Source of the DNA: Rhypophila decipiens
Lineage: Eukaryota > Ascomycota > Sordariomycetes > Sordariales > Naviculisporaceae
Assembly (NCBI GenBank): GCA_033297075.1
Contig: MU858076.1
Location: forward strand, 63,720 to 127,719
Direction: 5' to 3'
Length of the DNA: 64,000 nucleotides
The notes under the pieces are model-generated. The model did no database searches, was not told the origin of the DNA, and was given only the letters and a program-made list of their open reading frames with translations. The translations under genes and the position numbers were made by a program. Positions 1 to 11,014 of this stretch are shown piece after piece. Within the stretch, counting starts at the first letter, position 1; each line of letters starts with the position of its first letter.

Positions 1-3000
1 TGCGGTGCCTGGTCAGCGCTAGGGCGCCATGTGGCCCAGGCTCCACCCCACTAACCTTTCCGGGCTTCCAGGCGCCTTCTTCATGCCCTGCTCAGCATGC
101 TTGGCAAGGCTTACGTCCGTAGGACAACGTACAACGTCCAGCCCCCAAACTCTGGACAATCAACACCCATCGACTGGACGCATGCCGGCTTCGTAGCACC
201 TCTGCTCATGATGAACTGCAGCGCACTAGTCTTCGATTGGCCTCTCGAACAAGTCGGAACCTGGACGTGGCCAGGAGATGAGAAGATGCAGTGATCTCTG
301 AAGGATCTTGAGATCGGAAGCAGGGAAACCTCAGCGCATTCGAGGGGAAGACGAGACCTGTGAGAGTTAACTCGGGATTGGACCCGAAGTGATGATGGAA
401 TTCCCAAAAAGCGCTGTGGGAGGGAGTCGTGTTCAGCTCTTGGTGCTGTCAGCAGCTCTTTACGGGGTGCAACGTTTCGTCCGATAAACTCTTACTCGCA
501 ACATCCAAACAATTTTCAACATCTCCTGGCTCGGTGTGGTGTGTGGTTGGCCAAAACGTGTTGCTTTCACACAAGCTTAAAGGAAAATAAGACGGGGAAC
601 CGGGCGTGGCCAACCGTTTGTTTCGGGGCGGCAAGATGCATTTCCACCGCCACAAAGGCCAAAAAAGGCCGAGTCCAGCAATTAGGTTTATTTCTTGTTC
701 AATCGCCGTTTGGACGTTAAGCGAAAAGTGGGAATTCGGCCGTCATTCCCCCAGCGACGAGGTGGAACGGGCATGTTGGTTTGTCGATGCTGGAAATACT
801 CTCAAAAGCAAATAATCATCAGCATTTGCTCTCTGCCGGGCCCGGCGTTTTGCTAGTGCAAGGCGTGCAGCATACTCCCATCTTGCATTCATATCCATAC
901 CCACAGGTAGGCAGCCATCTTCAATAACCACAAGTGCACGACTGCCGACCGGCGGTAAGCTGTACCTGCTTCTTAATTGCAACATTGTTGCTGTCCGTTT
1001 GATGAGCTACCGGCTCAGACTCCATCATGATGTTTGCCGAGTGGGTCTTTCGGCTCGGAGAAAACGGGAGTCTTGGTCGTCTCGATGAGGAAACTGGAGG
1101 CGTCCGGGGCACTTTCCCCGGACCGAACCGCGCGCCAGCCCTCGTCAAGTGCAGCCCCTTCTCCCAGAGTCCAGAAATGGCCCGAGTGACAGGAAGACGA
1201 CCCGAGAAGCTTGGCTGTATGTACCAAAATACACGTGTTCTTGACAGTCAAGACATGGAGGTGACTGAGACCGGGGCATATGGCCACCTCCCCTGCCCAG
1301 ACAGACAGCTTCCTCACCTTGCACACACATGTAGCCATCTCACCTTAGCTCAGCATCCCCAGGTAACTGCCGACATGAAGACAAGGGCCTTAGACCCTGA
1401 GAGCCTCCAAATACAGGGATGGGCTTGACGCCTCCAGACGCCATGTTGCCACAAAAGAGCAGGTCGGGACGTCTCGAGCCAACGGTTCCCGCCAGATTTC
1501 AGATCGCAAATCCTGGGTCGCTTCTAGCGATCGCACCACCTTTTTTGCGAGCCGCGGGCAATTCCTCCCGAGCCGAGTCCCGTCGAATATGGTAAACAGT
1601 CAACATACACTTAAGGTAAGTGGATTTGAACGCCTGGATAGGTAAGCTACCAGTAAAGTACAGGCGTCAGTTCTACAACAGAAAGCTTTACTCGGTAACG
1701 AGTCAGCTATTGGCTTACTTCCCCTCTCGAAACCTGTACATCAGATTCATGTTGGCTAAAAACCGTGGAATGCATGCTGTACCTGCTCCATGGACGACGC
1801 CAACTTGAACCAGCCTGGTACCATTCACCATTCAACCAGGGCCCCTCTCCCTCTCGTCCGTGCCCAGGATGTTTGTTCGATCGGGACCGACGTTTTCATC
1901 ATTTTCTCTTGGCTCGCAGTCATTGTAACCAGTGAGCAGAAAACAGCACCGGCGACATGGGCAATTCCAAGGCGTTGGATCACACAGGATCGCTTGTTGA
2001 GCTACACAGAAGAAGCCGCTCCTGCTCGAAGGGTCTTTTGGCTTGCCTTTGGCACACAGGCTTTTTCTCTTTTTCTCTCTCGTCTCGTCTCATCTCTTTC
2101 TTCCGGGGGTCAGACACTTGAGATAGCCCTCATGCCGCCGAGATGAGATGGTGGCGGGTCCGTCTGCATCCGCATTCTGTGCAGACAACACATGCATCTG
2201 CACAAGTAGCTCTCCGTCTGGCCACCCGTCGGTATTCAAGTGAATCTGCTCTGTCTCTTTTGCTGGCGGTCTAACAAACAAGTTCATTTGGGCATAATGA
2301 CCAAAGAGATTAAGAGATTAGATGGGAGCTTGAGACGAGATGGTACAAGAGTCAATGCCTTCATCGTCATGACGATGGTCTTCCCTTTCGTGATCCGCCC
2401 CCGATCTGTTCTCCAAGTGGAGGACGAGCTCATAGCAAGCAAGTAAACAAGATTGAGCTGTATCTGTCGTGCTTGGTTTCGTCTTTGTCCCCTTCGTTGT
2501 TTGACCTTACATCTGCAGCCGATCGTGGGTCTAGCGGCCAGGAGCAACATCAACATACGTACCCTCTCTCTCCCATCTCTCTCTCGTTCTCGTCCTCGCT
2601 CCCAAAATAGGACCAGCCATCCTCACCGACACATTGACGTGTCGCCCCTCCTCACGTCACCCACAGCCACCTCCTGGCCAAGGGTCCAACTGTCCTCCCG
2701 AGAGCCCGGGCAAACACATCAGAGAGATTTCGATCAGCCTTCCGTTCCGCACCATTCGTTCGATCTCCGGGGCAGAACGGTTTGGTCGCAGAGCCTGCAG
2801 TGTGACCTGCTACCCACGCCTACATTGGACCTTAGGAGGAAACGTACGAAGCCCTCCAGGTCCCATCCCCGCACCCGTCACGGAATACCACCGAAAGCTA
2901 CCTTGGCTAACACTGGCACAGCGTCACCGCCGGGTCCAGCGGCACCTCGGACGGCAGCACGGGACTGGAGATAGCACCCCTGGTGTAGTCCCAAGCCCTC

Positions 3001-3354
3001 GGCAGGAGGAACCGGACACAAGCCAACACACTGATTCACTTTGGGCCAAGATAGCCACATGGAACGGGGAATACAAACGCGAAACGTCGTCAACGCCCTC
3101 CACCTCCTGCATCTGTGTTCCAGACACCACGAGGCCGAACTGAGTCCAAAGGGTCCTTTAAAGTGTGACTGCTGCCGTCTCTGTTTCCCATTTCATCTTG
3201 ACTTGAGAGCCATGTCTCACAGCCACAGCTTGCCATGTATTCATATCCATCTACACTCGCCTACGAACACGGAGATCTTGCTGTACCATCACCAGTCCGC
3301 TTCAGCCTACAAACGCGGCCGTCGTCCTCGTCCTCGTCGTCCTCAACCGCAAAC
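1..3354. other. Gene-free leader region
   Basis: No convincing gene is visible. Open frames here (for example 1027-1428 and 2453-2974 on the plus strand) are short, overlap one another on both strands and resemble no family I recognise. The last kilobase is rich in pyrimidine runs and CTC/TCC stretches, as is common in fungal promoters and 5' leaders, so it probably holds the promoter and leader of the LrgB-type gene. Short copies of a dispersed motif (TGTACCTGCT) lie at 961-970 and 1778-1787. In the second copy it is preceded at 1762 by ACCGTGGAAT. Confidence 0.6.
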
Positions 3355-5199
3355 ATGTCCATCATCTCGTCGCCAAAGCCCTCCTTCTTGCCGTCACCAG
3401 TCAGCGCGAGCAGTGTGCCAACCTCGTTACAGCGTGTATATGCCGAGATGGTACCGAGGTTATGGAATGGCGTGATCGCAATCTTGATCGCAACAGCGGC
3501 ACAGCTCCTCATAGCGGGCATAGAGCGTCTTCTAGGAAGCAGCAGTGCCGAGTTCCCAGCTTCCATACTTGCCATGGCGGTAGTCTTTTGCTCCATCTGG
3601 ACATCCGGCCTGCTCGTATCCGGTGTCGATGTGTTTTACGAGAGACACCTCAAGTGCGCGGTAAGTGAGCTTGGCGTTTGGATTTCCAGTCTCTTGCGTT
3701 TGAGCAAGTCAGCTAATGCGAATGCATCATCAACAGGCCGACCTCTTGAACCGCCACATGTCGGTCGGATTTACCATCCCGTTCATCATGATCTGCCGAA
3801 GCCCAGTCGCGGATGCTGGCACAATCGGCTTGATCATCGGGTGCTTTGGTAAGCCTCCTGGCCTGGCCTTGTTGATCGACATTCCAAAGCTTACATGTCC
3901 TGCTTAACAGTCCTCACCGGGTTTGTCAACTCGCTTTTGGCATATTTTCTGGCGCTTCCAATCCAATCTCTCGTTGTCCGGTGGGACGCCCGAGTGTGGG
4001 ACTGCAGTGCTTCGGAGGAGGAGACACAGGAGAGATCCCGAAGCAAGGCATTCCGGTTGTCTGCCACGTCTTGCGATAGCGAGTTTGTCGTATCCCCCGT
4101 TGAGGAGACCACAGCCGTGGAGAGCCCCAGCCAGGAAACCCAATCCTGTGCAACCTCACTTTTGATCTGGTCTCTCGAGAACCCGTTGCTACTGATCTTT
4201 TGGCTCCTGACCATCACCGTCGGCATCCCCTTGCGATACACCACCGGCGACGACACAGCACTCAGCATCTGCCTCCTCTTTGCCGTCTGGTTCAGCGCAC
4301 TCGCCATCCAGGGCGCCATCAAGACCAGCCAGAGACTGCGCCCTTGCGCCCAGACTCTTTTGTTCGGCCTTTTCAACGCCGTCCTTTGGACTTCGCTCGC
4401 CATGATTGGCTACGCCTTTGCCAATGCCGCCATCAGCAAGCGATCGATCCACGACATCCTCGGCGATCTCCAGACCAACAGCCCATTGTCGCGAAGAATC
4501 GCCCACCTGGGCACCAGCGCAACAGATGTTCCCATGGCAGCCGGCGACGTCGCATTGACGATTCTGAACGCCGGCTTGGTGGCATGGGGCCTGAAGCTGT
4601 ACGAGTACCGCCGCCAGCTCCTTTCCCGCGCCGGATTGACCGTTTTCCTGGTCTCGTCAGTTCTTGCGCTCGGCAACATGGTCCTTGGCCCCCTCCTCGT
4701 GCACAGGATCGGCCTCCGCCCCGCCAGCTCTGGTCTGGCTTTTGCCGCCCGAAGCGTAACCATCGCCCTGGCCAGCCCTGTCATGGCAATTCTCAAGGGA
4801 GACGATGGTCTCAACGCGGCCATGGTAGTAATCAGCGGAATTCTCTACCAAATGGCCCTCGGCTTCGGAGTCGGAGCCTGGCTCGAGAAGAAGCTCACAT
4901 GGGGCTCTTGGGAGCAGCAGCCCGCCGAAGTCACCGTTGCCGGACGCGACATCGAGGCACAGACCGATGCTGGTCGCACAACCGCGGCGGCATCAAGCGT
5001 GCATGATCCCCGGACGGTAGCCGCTGGCGTCACCATCGGGATCAACTCAGCCGCCATGGGCACGGCCTACCTCTACGAGACCAAGAGCGATGCCGCGCCG
5101 TACTCTGCTCTGTCCATGATTGCCCTGGGCATCATGACGGTCGGGTGCTCAGCTATTAAGCCACTTATTGGGTGGATTGTTGAGCAAGTCGCCGCTTGA
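3355..5199 (+). CDS. LrgA/LrgB-type multi-pass membrane protein
   Basis: Three exons, 3355-3660, 3737-3848 and 3911-5199, give about 568 residues. Introns are GTAAGT...ACAG and GTAAGC...ACAG, and the frame is continuous across both. The C-terminal half matches the LrgB family (the CidB/LrgB membrane proteins of bacteria and the C-terminal half of plant PLGG1): hydrophobic segments with SATDVPMAAG, the LALGNMVLGPLL stretch, LAFAARSVTIALASPVMA and an ILYQMALGFGVGAWL end. The N-terminal segment, with PASILAMAVVF after a first membrane helix, resembles LrgA, so this looks like the LrgA-LrgB fusion seen in plants and fungi. A hydrophilic acidic loop (about residues 155-215) separates the halves. 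The plant relative exports glycolate/glycerate; the fungal substrate is unknown to me. An in-frame upstream ATG at 3235 would add 40 residues including a serine run. I prefer 3355 because of its AAACATGTC context, without certainty. Confidence 0.85.
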
Positions 5200-7176
5200 G
5201 CTTTTTCTTCTTTTCTTCTCCTTTTCATTGTATCATCATCATCATTTTCCATTCCGAGCATCAAACCAGCATATCAGCGTTCGCATAGACATAGACTTGT
5301 TTTGCACGTTTTTCTAATCTTATAATACATCGCTCAGCATTAGACCGGGTTTTTTTCTTTTTCTTTTTTCTTTTTGCATCAGCGTTGGGTGGTTGCATCT
5401 CAGCATTATACATCAGCAAGCATTCAAGCCATCGGGCTCCCGGAGAGCTTTTTCTTTTTTCTTCATTCTCAAGGCGATACGATAGATCATTGCATCACAC
5501 ATCATTGGAGCATAGCGCCCTGTACTAGACAACATTTCTTCTTTCTCTGCATCTATTACTATTAATCTGTACTTTTTCCCCATCATATATACCCCCTCCT
5601 CTATCAAGAGTTGAAGAAAAGCGGTCGAGCATTGACTCCCGTTCTTGTGGCATTTTCTTTTCTTTTCTTTTTTTGAGCGAGCGAGTACATTAGACCTGAC
5701 AAGATTACTGGAAATGAGTGAATGGCTGACTGCTTGGATGAGCTGTCGTCAGTCATGCGTTGTGTTGTTATGGAGATATCGGTGGAAAGGAAGAGATACT
5801 ACCTACATAGCTACCAAAGTAAATAAGAATCGAGACGGGTCGGCTTGGGAAACCAAGGCCCCCGTTGCAGAGGCTTCGCCCTCACTGAAAAAAACTTGCT
5901 TCATCGGCTTACTGCCTGCCTCAAGTGACAACATACTCGCTAATCGGAATAACCTTCCAGATCGGCTTACTACAGCATTCCACGGTAAATGGTACTCAAA
6001 TTGATGTACCTGCTTCAGCATTGATGCTGCCCCTGTAAGTGACCATAATTAATGGCTCTTTCTTTTGTAAAACCAACGCATATACTTATCTATATTGAAT
6101 TGACGCCTTTCAAGTCGTGAGCAAGGCCCCTCGACAGGTATTGCAGGTTGACTATTCACCGTGGAATACTGTACCTCTAATGACAGCATGATTGCAAAAT
6201 CAAGTTGACGTCTTCTCTGAGGTAATTGTGTAAAGCATCAAGAATCGAATGATCCTTCTGCGCGGCTCGGTGATATGAGGCTTCAGTGTCAGTTATCAGA
6301 ATCGAGAGTGTCACAAGCCAAGCGTCCACAAATCCATGAGGAAAAAAGCGCAACGAGGATACAAAGCATGGGATGCTTGTATTATAGAAAAGTATTTATA
6401 GAGCCATCGACTTTTTAAAAAGCCGCATGTTTGTTCTTCTCCTAATCGTACCGAGGAAAGAAGCACCATGTCCATGGAATTGTGCACGGCCAATGTTTTG
6501 CCAAGAACCGTCAACTCAGGGGTAAAATCCGGTTTGTTATTGGTGGTCACCTGGCACAACCAACACAACGGCCACAATTTTCACACCACTGCACACAAAA
6601 GAAATAAGAAAAATCCGAACGGCGATACGATAATCGGAGGTAAATCCATTGATCGGGTCTAGAAATACGCGGCGCTCTAGTGACGTGCAGCCAGACGCAA
6701 GATATTTAGGTAGTAATTTTCCCATATAGACGGTCATGTTTCCTGCGATTGTTTGACCTTCGCTCCCAAAAATCGAAATGACAACAGATAGGTCCGCTCC
6801 CAGCTGCTTGCTGAATGCTATATGGCTTGGCTACTCCGTATCATGGATGGACGGATGGCGGTGATAGCCATTGTCTAGAACTGTTAGAATTATTTCGCTG
6901 TTTTTGATTTTCTTGTTTTTGTTTGCTGCTTCACAAAGAAGGTGCTTGCTATGGGCCTTCAACGAACCAGTTGTCCGGCTGGCTGAATACCCCGTGTGTG
7001 GTTGGGCAAATGGCTAACGCAACGCGAATCTCAGAGGAAAGACTCGTCACACGACAGACGAACATGAGGGGCGCCGAAAAGAAAAGAGATTCGCAACGGT
7101 CGTTTTGTTTTATTTGGGGTTTTATTTTTCGGTCGGTCTTGTTCCGGCGCGTCGGCTCGGACCTGAGGAGGACGCT
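5200..7176. other. Intergenic region between convergent genes
   Basis: This lies between the 3' ends of the LrgB-type gene (+) and ESS1 (-). It begins with pyrimidine-rich DNA (T/C tracts around 5346-5376 and 5640-5670, ATC repeats near 5232-5247) that probably forms the 3' UTR. I see no gene. It contains a short inverted-repeat structure, listed separately at 5971-6173, and a copy of TGTACCTGCT at 6005-6014. Confidence 0.6.
5971..6173. repeat. Possible MITE-like inverted repeat
   Basis: The 20 bases at 5971-5990 (TACAGCATTCCACGGTAAAT) recur in inverted orientation at 6154-6173, matching at 18 of 20 positions, with about 163 bases between them. A further copy of 19 bases lies alone at 38612-38630. 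A related stretch at 1762-1787 carries the inverted core ACCGTGGAAT next to TGTACCTGCT. No coding sequence lies inside. The shape fits a small non-autonomous inverted-repeat element or its footprint, but I did not establish a target-site duplication. Confidence 0.35.
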
Positions 7177-8014
7177 CTATTGCAGTCTATCCGAATCGTC
7201 AAAATGTCAACAAACCAATCTTCCGAAAACAAAGAAGCCGGGGAAACGAGAGATTGCTTACCTCTCAATCAAGTGGAATCCACTTGCGGTGCTCACAATG
7301 GGTGACATTTCACCCACATCCAGCGCAAAGGCAGCGTCTTCGAACTCTTTCTGCATGTCGCCCCGGCCAAAGTAGCCCAGATCGCCCCGCTTGCGAGCGC
7401 TGCTACAATCCGACTCGCTCATTGCCAATTCACCCAGTGAGATCTCCCGTGCCTTGATTCTTTTCTCGTAGCCCTTGAGAATCTCCTCGGCCTCTTCTTT
7501 GGTACGTGTAATCTCGGCCTAGAGCTCAGATGTGCGGGTTAGCTAGGATCCTGCCCAGGCATCTATGGGTGCCCGCGAAAATGTGGGTCAAGGCAAGTCG
7601 AGAACGCACCTCCTTCCAGCTCGAGGGTCGGCGACTGTCTCTGTGCTTCACCAACAAGTGAGCCGCGCGGATCTTACCCGGCTGGCCCGCTGGGGTCTCC
7701 ACCAGAGTGTCGCTGTGGTACTTGGCCATGTAGACCTTTAGTTTCTCCGGATCGGTTCCCGCCGGGGGCTCCCAGCGCGACGTCTTTTCGGCATGGTTGA
7801 AGTAGTAGGGGAGATTCTTGCTCTGGCTGTGGCGCACCTCCCAGTTGGGAGGGAGACCAGTTTCGGAAGGCTATTGACAGACAGGAGCAATGGCGATTAG
7901 CAGTGGCAAGTGGTGACACCAGGTGAGATTAGGCGCCCAAGCTGGTGTCTAAACCGACAGCAGAGTGACAGAGAGGGGCGAAGATGACGTTGGGCAACTT
8001 ACATCAACGGGCAT
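7177..8014 (-). CDS. ESS1: Pin1/Ess1-type parvulin prolyl isomerase
   Basis: Exons on the minus strand are 8014-8003, 7870-7610, 7518-7262 and 7186-7177, giving 179 residues. The product isomerises phospho-Ser/Thr-Pro bonds. In fungi Ess1 acts on the RNA polymerase II C-terminal domain, and its Neurospora relative is SSP-1. A WW domain comes first (W14 and W37, with YYFNH between), then the PPIase domain. Visible active-site features are H80 in LLVKHRDSRRPSSW, the phosphate-binding R84/R85, the catalytic C129 in SESDCSSARKRGDLG and H173 in ASGFHLIE. Length fits the family (about 165-180). The first coding exon is only 12 bases (MPVD) and the last only 10 bases (final residues RLQ), so gene finders could easily miss both. 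Signals are GTAAGT at the first donor and GTAAGC...GGATAG at the last intron. The middle intron has a GTGCGT donor. It is convergent with the LrgB-type gene and divergent from RPB9. Confidence 0.93.
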
Positions 8015-9522
8015 TTTTGGTTGTGAGAGTGAAGGAAGCCTTGTGGTTTTAGAGAAGGCGCTGAGCTGTGATCAAGAGATGCCCAATGAACGAAATCTCT
8101 CGAGTCGTCTGTCAAAGCAGAAGGTCGCAAATCGAGAGATGAGCTGGGTGCAAGGCGTGGATATTAAATAGTCTGGGGAACGGGATCAAGAGAAAGAGCC
8201 GGCAGAGGAACCCGAACCAAGTATATCCAGTGACCGGTGACGTGCTGTGTAATCGCGGGGGTTGCAGTTGCGGAATGACGGGAATGCGATGGTAAGATGG
8301 GATGAAGAGGTGGGCAAGAAGCTTGGGTTCAATGATATGTTCTGGCGAGCTTGGTAAATGCGGAGAGCGGGAATGGCCCGTCAGGGTGTGACGGGGGGTT
8401 GCTGGGTCAAGTCACGACACAGCTCCATGTCGCTCAGAGTGCGGGGTGGAGGGGAGACTTCGGTGGGGCTTGGCGGCTAAGAAAGCCACCAGGGGTGTCA
8501 ACCAGGCACACAGGGCGACAACCACCATGGCACGGGTTACGATCGACTTTGTAGCCCTCTTTCTGTAAACACAACACGGCATATCACTGGCCGGATATCT
8601 TGTTCGTGACAGGTCTTCCTTTTAGCATGAGTACAAGGTGGGTTCATCAAAGGTCAAAGGTGTGGCAGTCACCTTATGCACGGTCAATCACGAGGTTCCC
8701 GGAAACTGTTGTGCGGGGCATTATCCGTACGAGTACGGGTATGAAGTTTGATACTCTGTACGGGGTACTTGAGAATTGCCTGTACCACGTATTCGGCAAT
8801 GGAACTTGGAAACTGACAAATGGATATTGGTCTTTGGGGATTTGGCAGTGGGCTCATCAGGTTGAGACGAATATTCTGGTTGCTCCATTCAATCGAATAT
8901 TCAGCCGGGGGTTTTTACGTCTCGTGAGGACAGATTCAGGGATTGTTTATAATGAGAAATCCCTTAGTTCCACTTGCTTCCAGGTATGTCAGCAGTTAAG
9001 ATCAACCAAGTCGGGTGTGGCCGTCCAAAACTGTGCCGTTGGTGTCTGAGACATCAGACAAGAACAGGTCGCGGCGAATTTCTGGAAAGAAGAATAAATT
9101 GATTACTGTAGACTCTGAAGTGGAAGGAGGAGATGAAATCGCTGAATTGGTGCCCCGATGTTCTAATGGTACTGGTGGTGGACCCACTAGAAGCCAAAAC
9201 CCCTTATCAGCCTGACAAAGCCGCCAAGTGGGGCCAATCGAATCGATGCGACGGGTCGCAAGGATGAAACGGGCACTTCATGGAGTGGCGTCGTCGTTGT
9301 AGTGTTCGCTCTCAACAAGCAATCCTGAACCCAAACACGATACTTTTTATTACACTTACGATCGAGGCGCGAGAAGCTTCGCAAGTAACGCCACGGCAAT
9401 TCTAGTCGAATCCGACGATTGCGTCCAAATCCACGAACGCCATCCTTTTCGAACGACGCAGCGACAACAAGAGCGCGACATCCAAACCCTCCGAATCGCA
9501 TCAGCGAAACCACACCTCCAAA
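8015..9522. other. Divergent promoter region, ESS1 / RPB9
   Basis: About 1.5 kb between two divergently transcribed core genes. A plus-strand open frame of 149 codons at 8600-9049 has no recognisable domain and weak coding character, so I treat it as chance. I saw no RNA gene or repeat. Confidence 0.55.
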
Positions 9523-10106
9523 ATGTCGACTCCAGCAGCATCAGACGGTGGTGATGCCTCCGCGAAGAAGCCTCTCGAGCAGATTACCTTCCGCTTTTGT
9601 TCCGAATGTTCCAACATGCTCTATCCCAAGGAAGACGAGAACCAACACAGGCTGCTGTTCACATGCCGCACCTGCAACTTCACGGACCCCGCAACCACAA
9701 GCTGCATCTACCGCAATATCTTGAACAACAAGGCTGGTGAAACTGCTGGCGTCACTCAGGATGTTGGATCTGATCCTACGGTGGGTCTCTTTTCGAACTC
9801 CCTGCCTCGGGCTGAGGCCCGCTCTGGGCTCCTCAGCTGGATGGAAGAGCCGCTCGGCGGATCTTGATCGAAGACCAGCCCGCTTCTAATGATCTCCATA
9901 ACTGACCGCGATCCGATAGCTCCCCCGAACGAACAAGGAATGTCCAGCATGCAAATACGATCAAGCCGTTTTCTTCCAGTCACAGCAGCGAAGTGCGGAA
10001 ACGGGAATGGTACGAGTCCCTGGTCTTGATATCCTACGTGAGCACGCTAACATCCCAAAAGAGACTCTTCTACGTTTGCTGCGACTGTGGAAACATTTTC
10101 CAATAA
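9523..10106 (+). CDS. RPB9: DNA-directed RNA polymerase II subunit RPB9
   Basis: Exons 9523-9780, 9920-10009 and 10062-10106 give 130 residues (yeast Rpb9 is about 122). Rpb9 is a small zinc-binding subunit of RNA polymerase II that contributes to start-site choice, fidelity and elongation. Two zinc ribbons are visible. The first uses C26, C29, C48 and C51 (FCSECSNMLYP ... CRTC). The second uses C94, C97, C122 and C125 (ECPACKYDQAVFFQSQQR ... FYVCCDCGNIFQ). The FFQSQQRS stretch and the FYVC-x-C-x-x-F end are family signatures. The introns begin GTGGGT and GTACGA and end ATAG and AAAAG. All three exons join in phase 0. The ATG at 9523 follows a CCAAA context and no closer in-frame start exists upstream. 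The gene ends 383 bases from the convergent uL14m gene. Confidence 0.95.
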
Positions 10107-10488
10107 AATCCCGGGTCTGTACCGTCTGGTCTGTGGCGTTTAAGAGCTTCAGTGAACCTGGGGAGGGCAAGTGTCGGCGTATTGGGACGTTAAAATTTTG
10201 TTTATCTCTTTCAGTCATTGATGGTGTCCTTTCTTTCTTATATTTCCCTTAGTCTATGCTCCGGCATGGTAGAGTACACTATTCTACATGGCGGTACGAT
10301 ATCGCACCTATAATACAAATACCCCAAATGACAACCATGTGCCAACAATATGTCATCCGGCGCGTCGATACAGTGAGCTGGTCACCCGTGATTTTGGTAT
10401 TGAAGGAATTGACGGGTCTCCACACCGTGGCACTTCGTTGGTATCTCTTCCCACGGCCTCTTGGGTATCTTGTCTTTGTTGTTTCTAC
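10107..10488. other. 3' spacer between convergent genes
   Basis: This short spacer holds the 3' flanks of RPB9 (+) and the mitochondrial uL14 gene (-). I see no gene, repeat or clear terminator beyond T-rich stretches. Confidence 0.6.
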
Positions 10489-11014
10489 TTAAGCCTGCAT
10501 GGGCGCCATGCTGAGAATCTTGCTCCATTTCTTTTTGCGGAGTTCCTGTCCCACGATTCCGTTGACTCTTGTTCCGACGGGATCTCCGGCTTTGTTGATC
10601 AACACGCAGGCGTTGTCGTCGAATCGAATAACGCTTCCGTCTCTTCGGTTGACCATTTGTCTTGTTCGGACGACGACGGCATGTCTGATGTCACCGCGCT
10701 TGACTTTCATGGCGTTGGAGGCAGCTGCCATGCCCTCCGCGCCAGCACCTCTCTGTTTCTGAACGACGCATACTATCCGATCACCTAGGTAGAGCGAAGG
10801 ATTCGAGAGTTAGGGACGGTATTCGATATACGGATGGCTGGGTATGGACGGTGACATACCGATCGAAGCATGTCTTTTCTGACCGACAACCTGGATACAT
10901 TCCACAATGGCTGCACCGGAGTTGTCGATGCAGTTGAGCATCGTCTGCGTTCGACAGTTAGTTTCGTTTCGGCTGTTGGAGCGTAGAGCTGTTTCGAACC
11001 TTTAATTGAATCAT
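10489..11014 (-). CDS. MRPL38: Mitochondrial large-subunit ribosomal protein uL14m
   Basis: Minus-strand exons 11014-11000, 10944-10860 and 10784-10489 give 131 residues. This is the bacterial L14 family (uL14), one domain from end to end: [16 protein letters not shown] at the start, [19 protein letters not shown], then [34 protein letters not shown] and [11 protein letters not shown]. The length and the bacterial-type motifs indicate the mitochondrial ribosome (yeast Mrpl38) rather than cytosolic uL14. No cleavable presequence is obvious, and bacterial-type L14 proteins of mitochondria often lack one. The first exon is only 15 bases and uses an unusual GTTCGA donor; the second donor is GTATGT. 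The symbol is the yeast name of the orthologue. Confidence 0.9.

Noticed and set aside
8600..9049. 149-codon plus-strand frame between ESS1 and RPB9
   Set aside because: No recognisable motif, and the composition is like surrounding non-coding DNA; probably chance.
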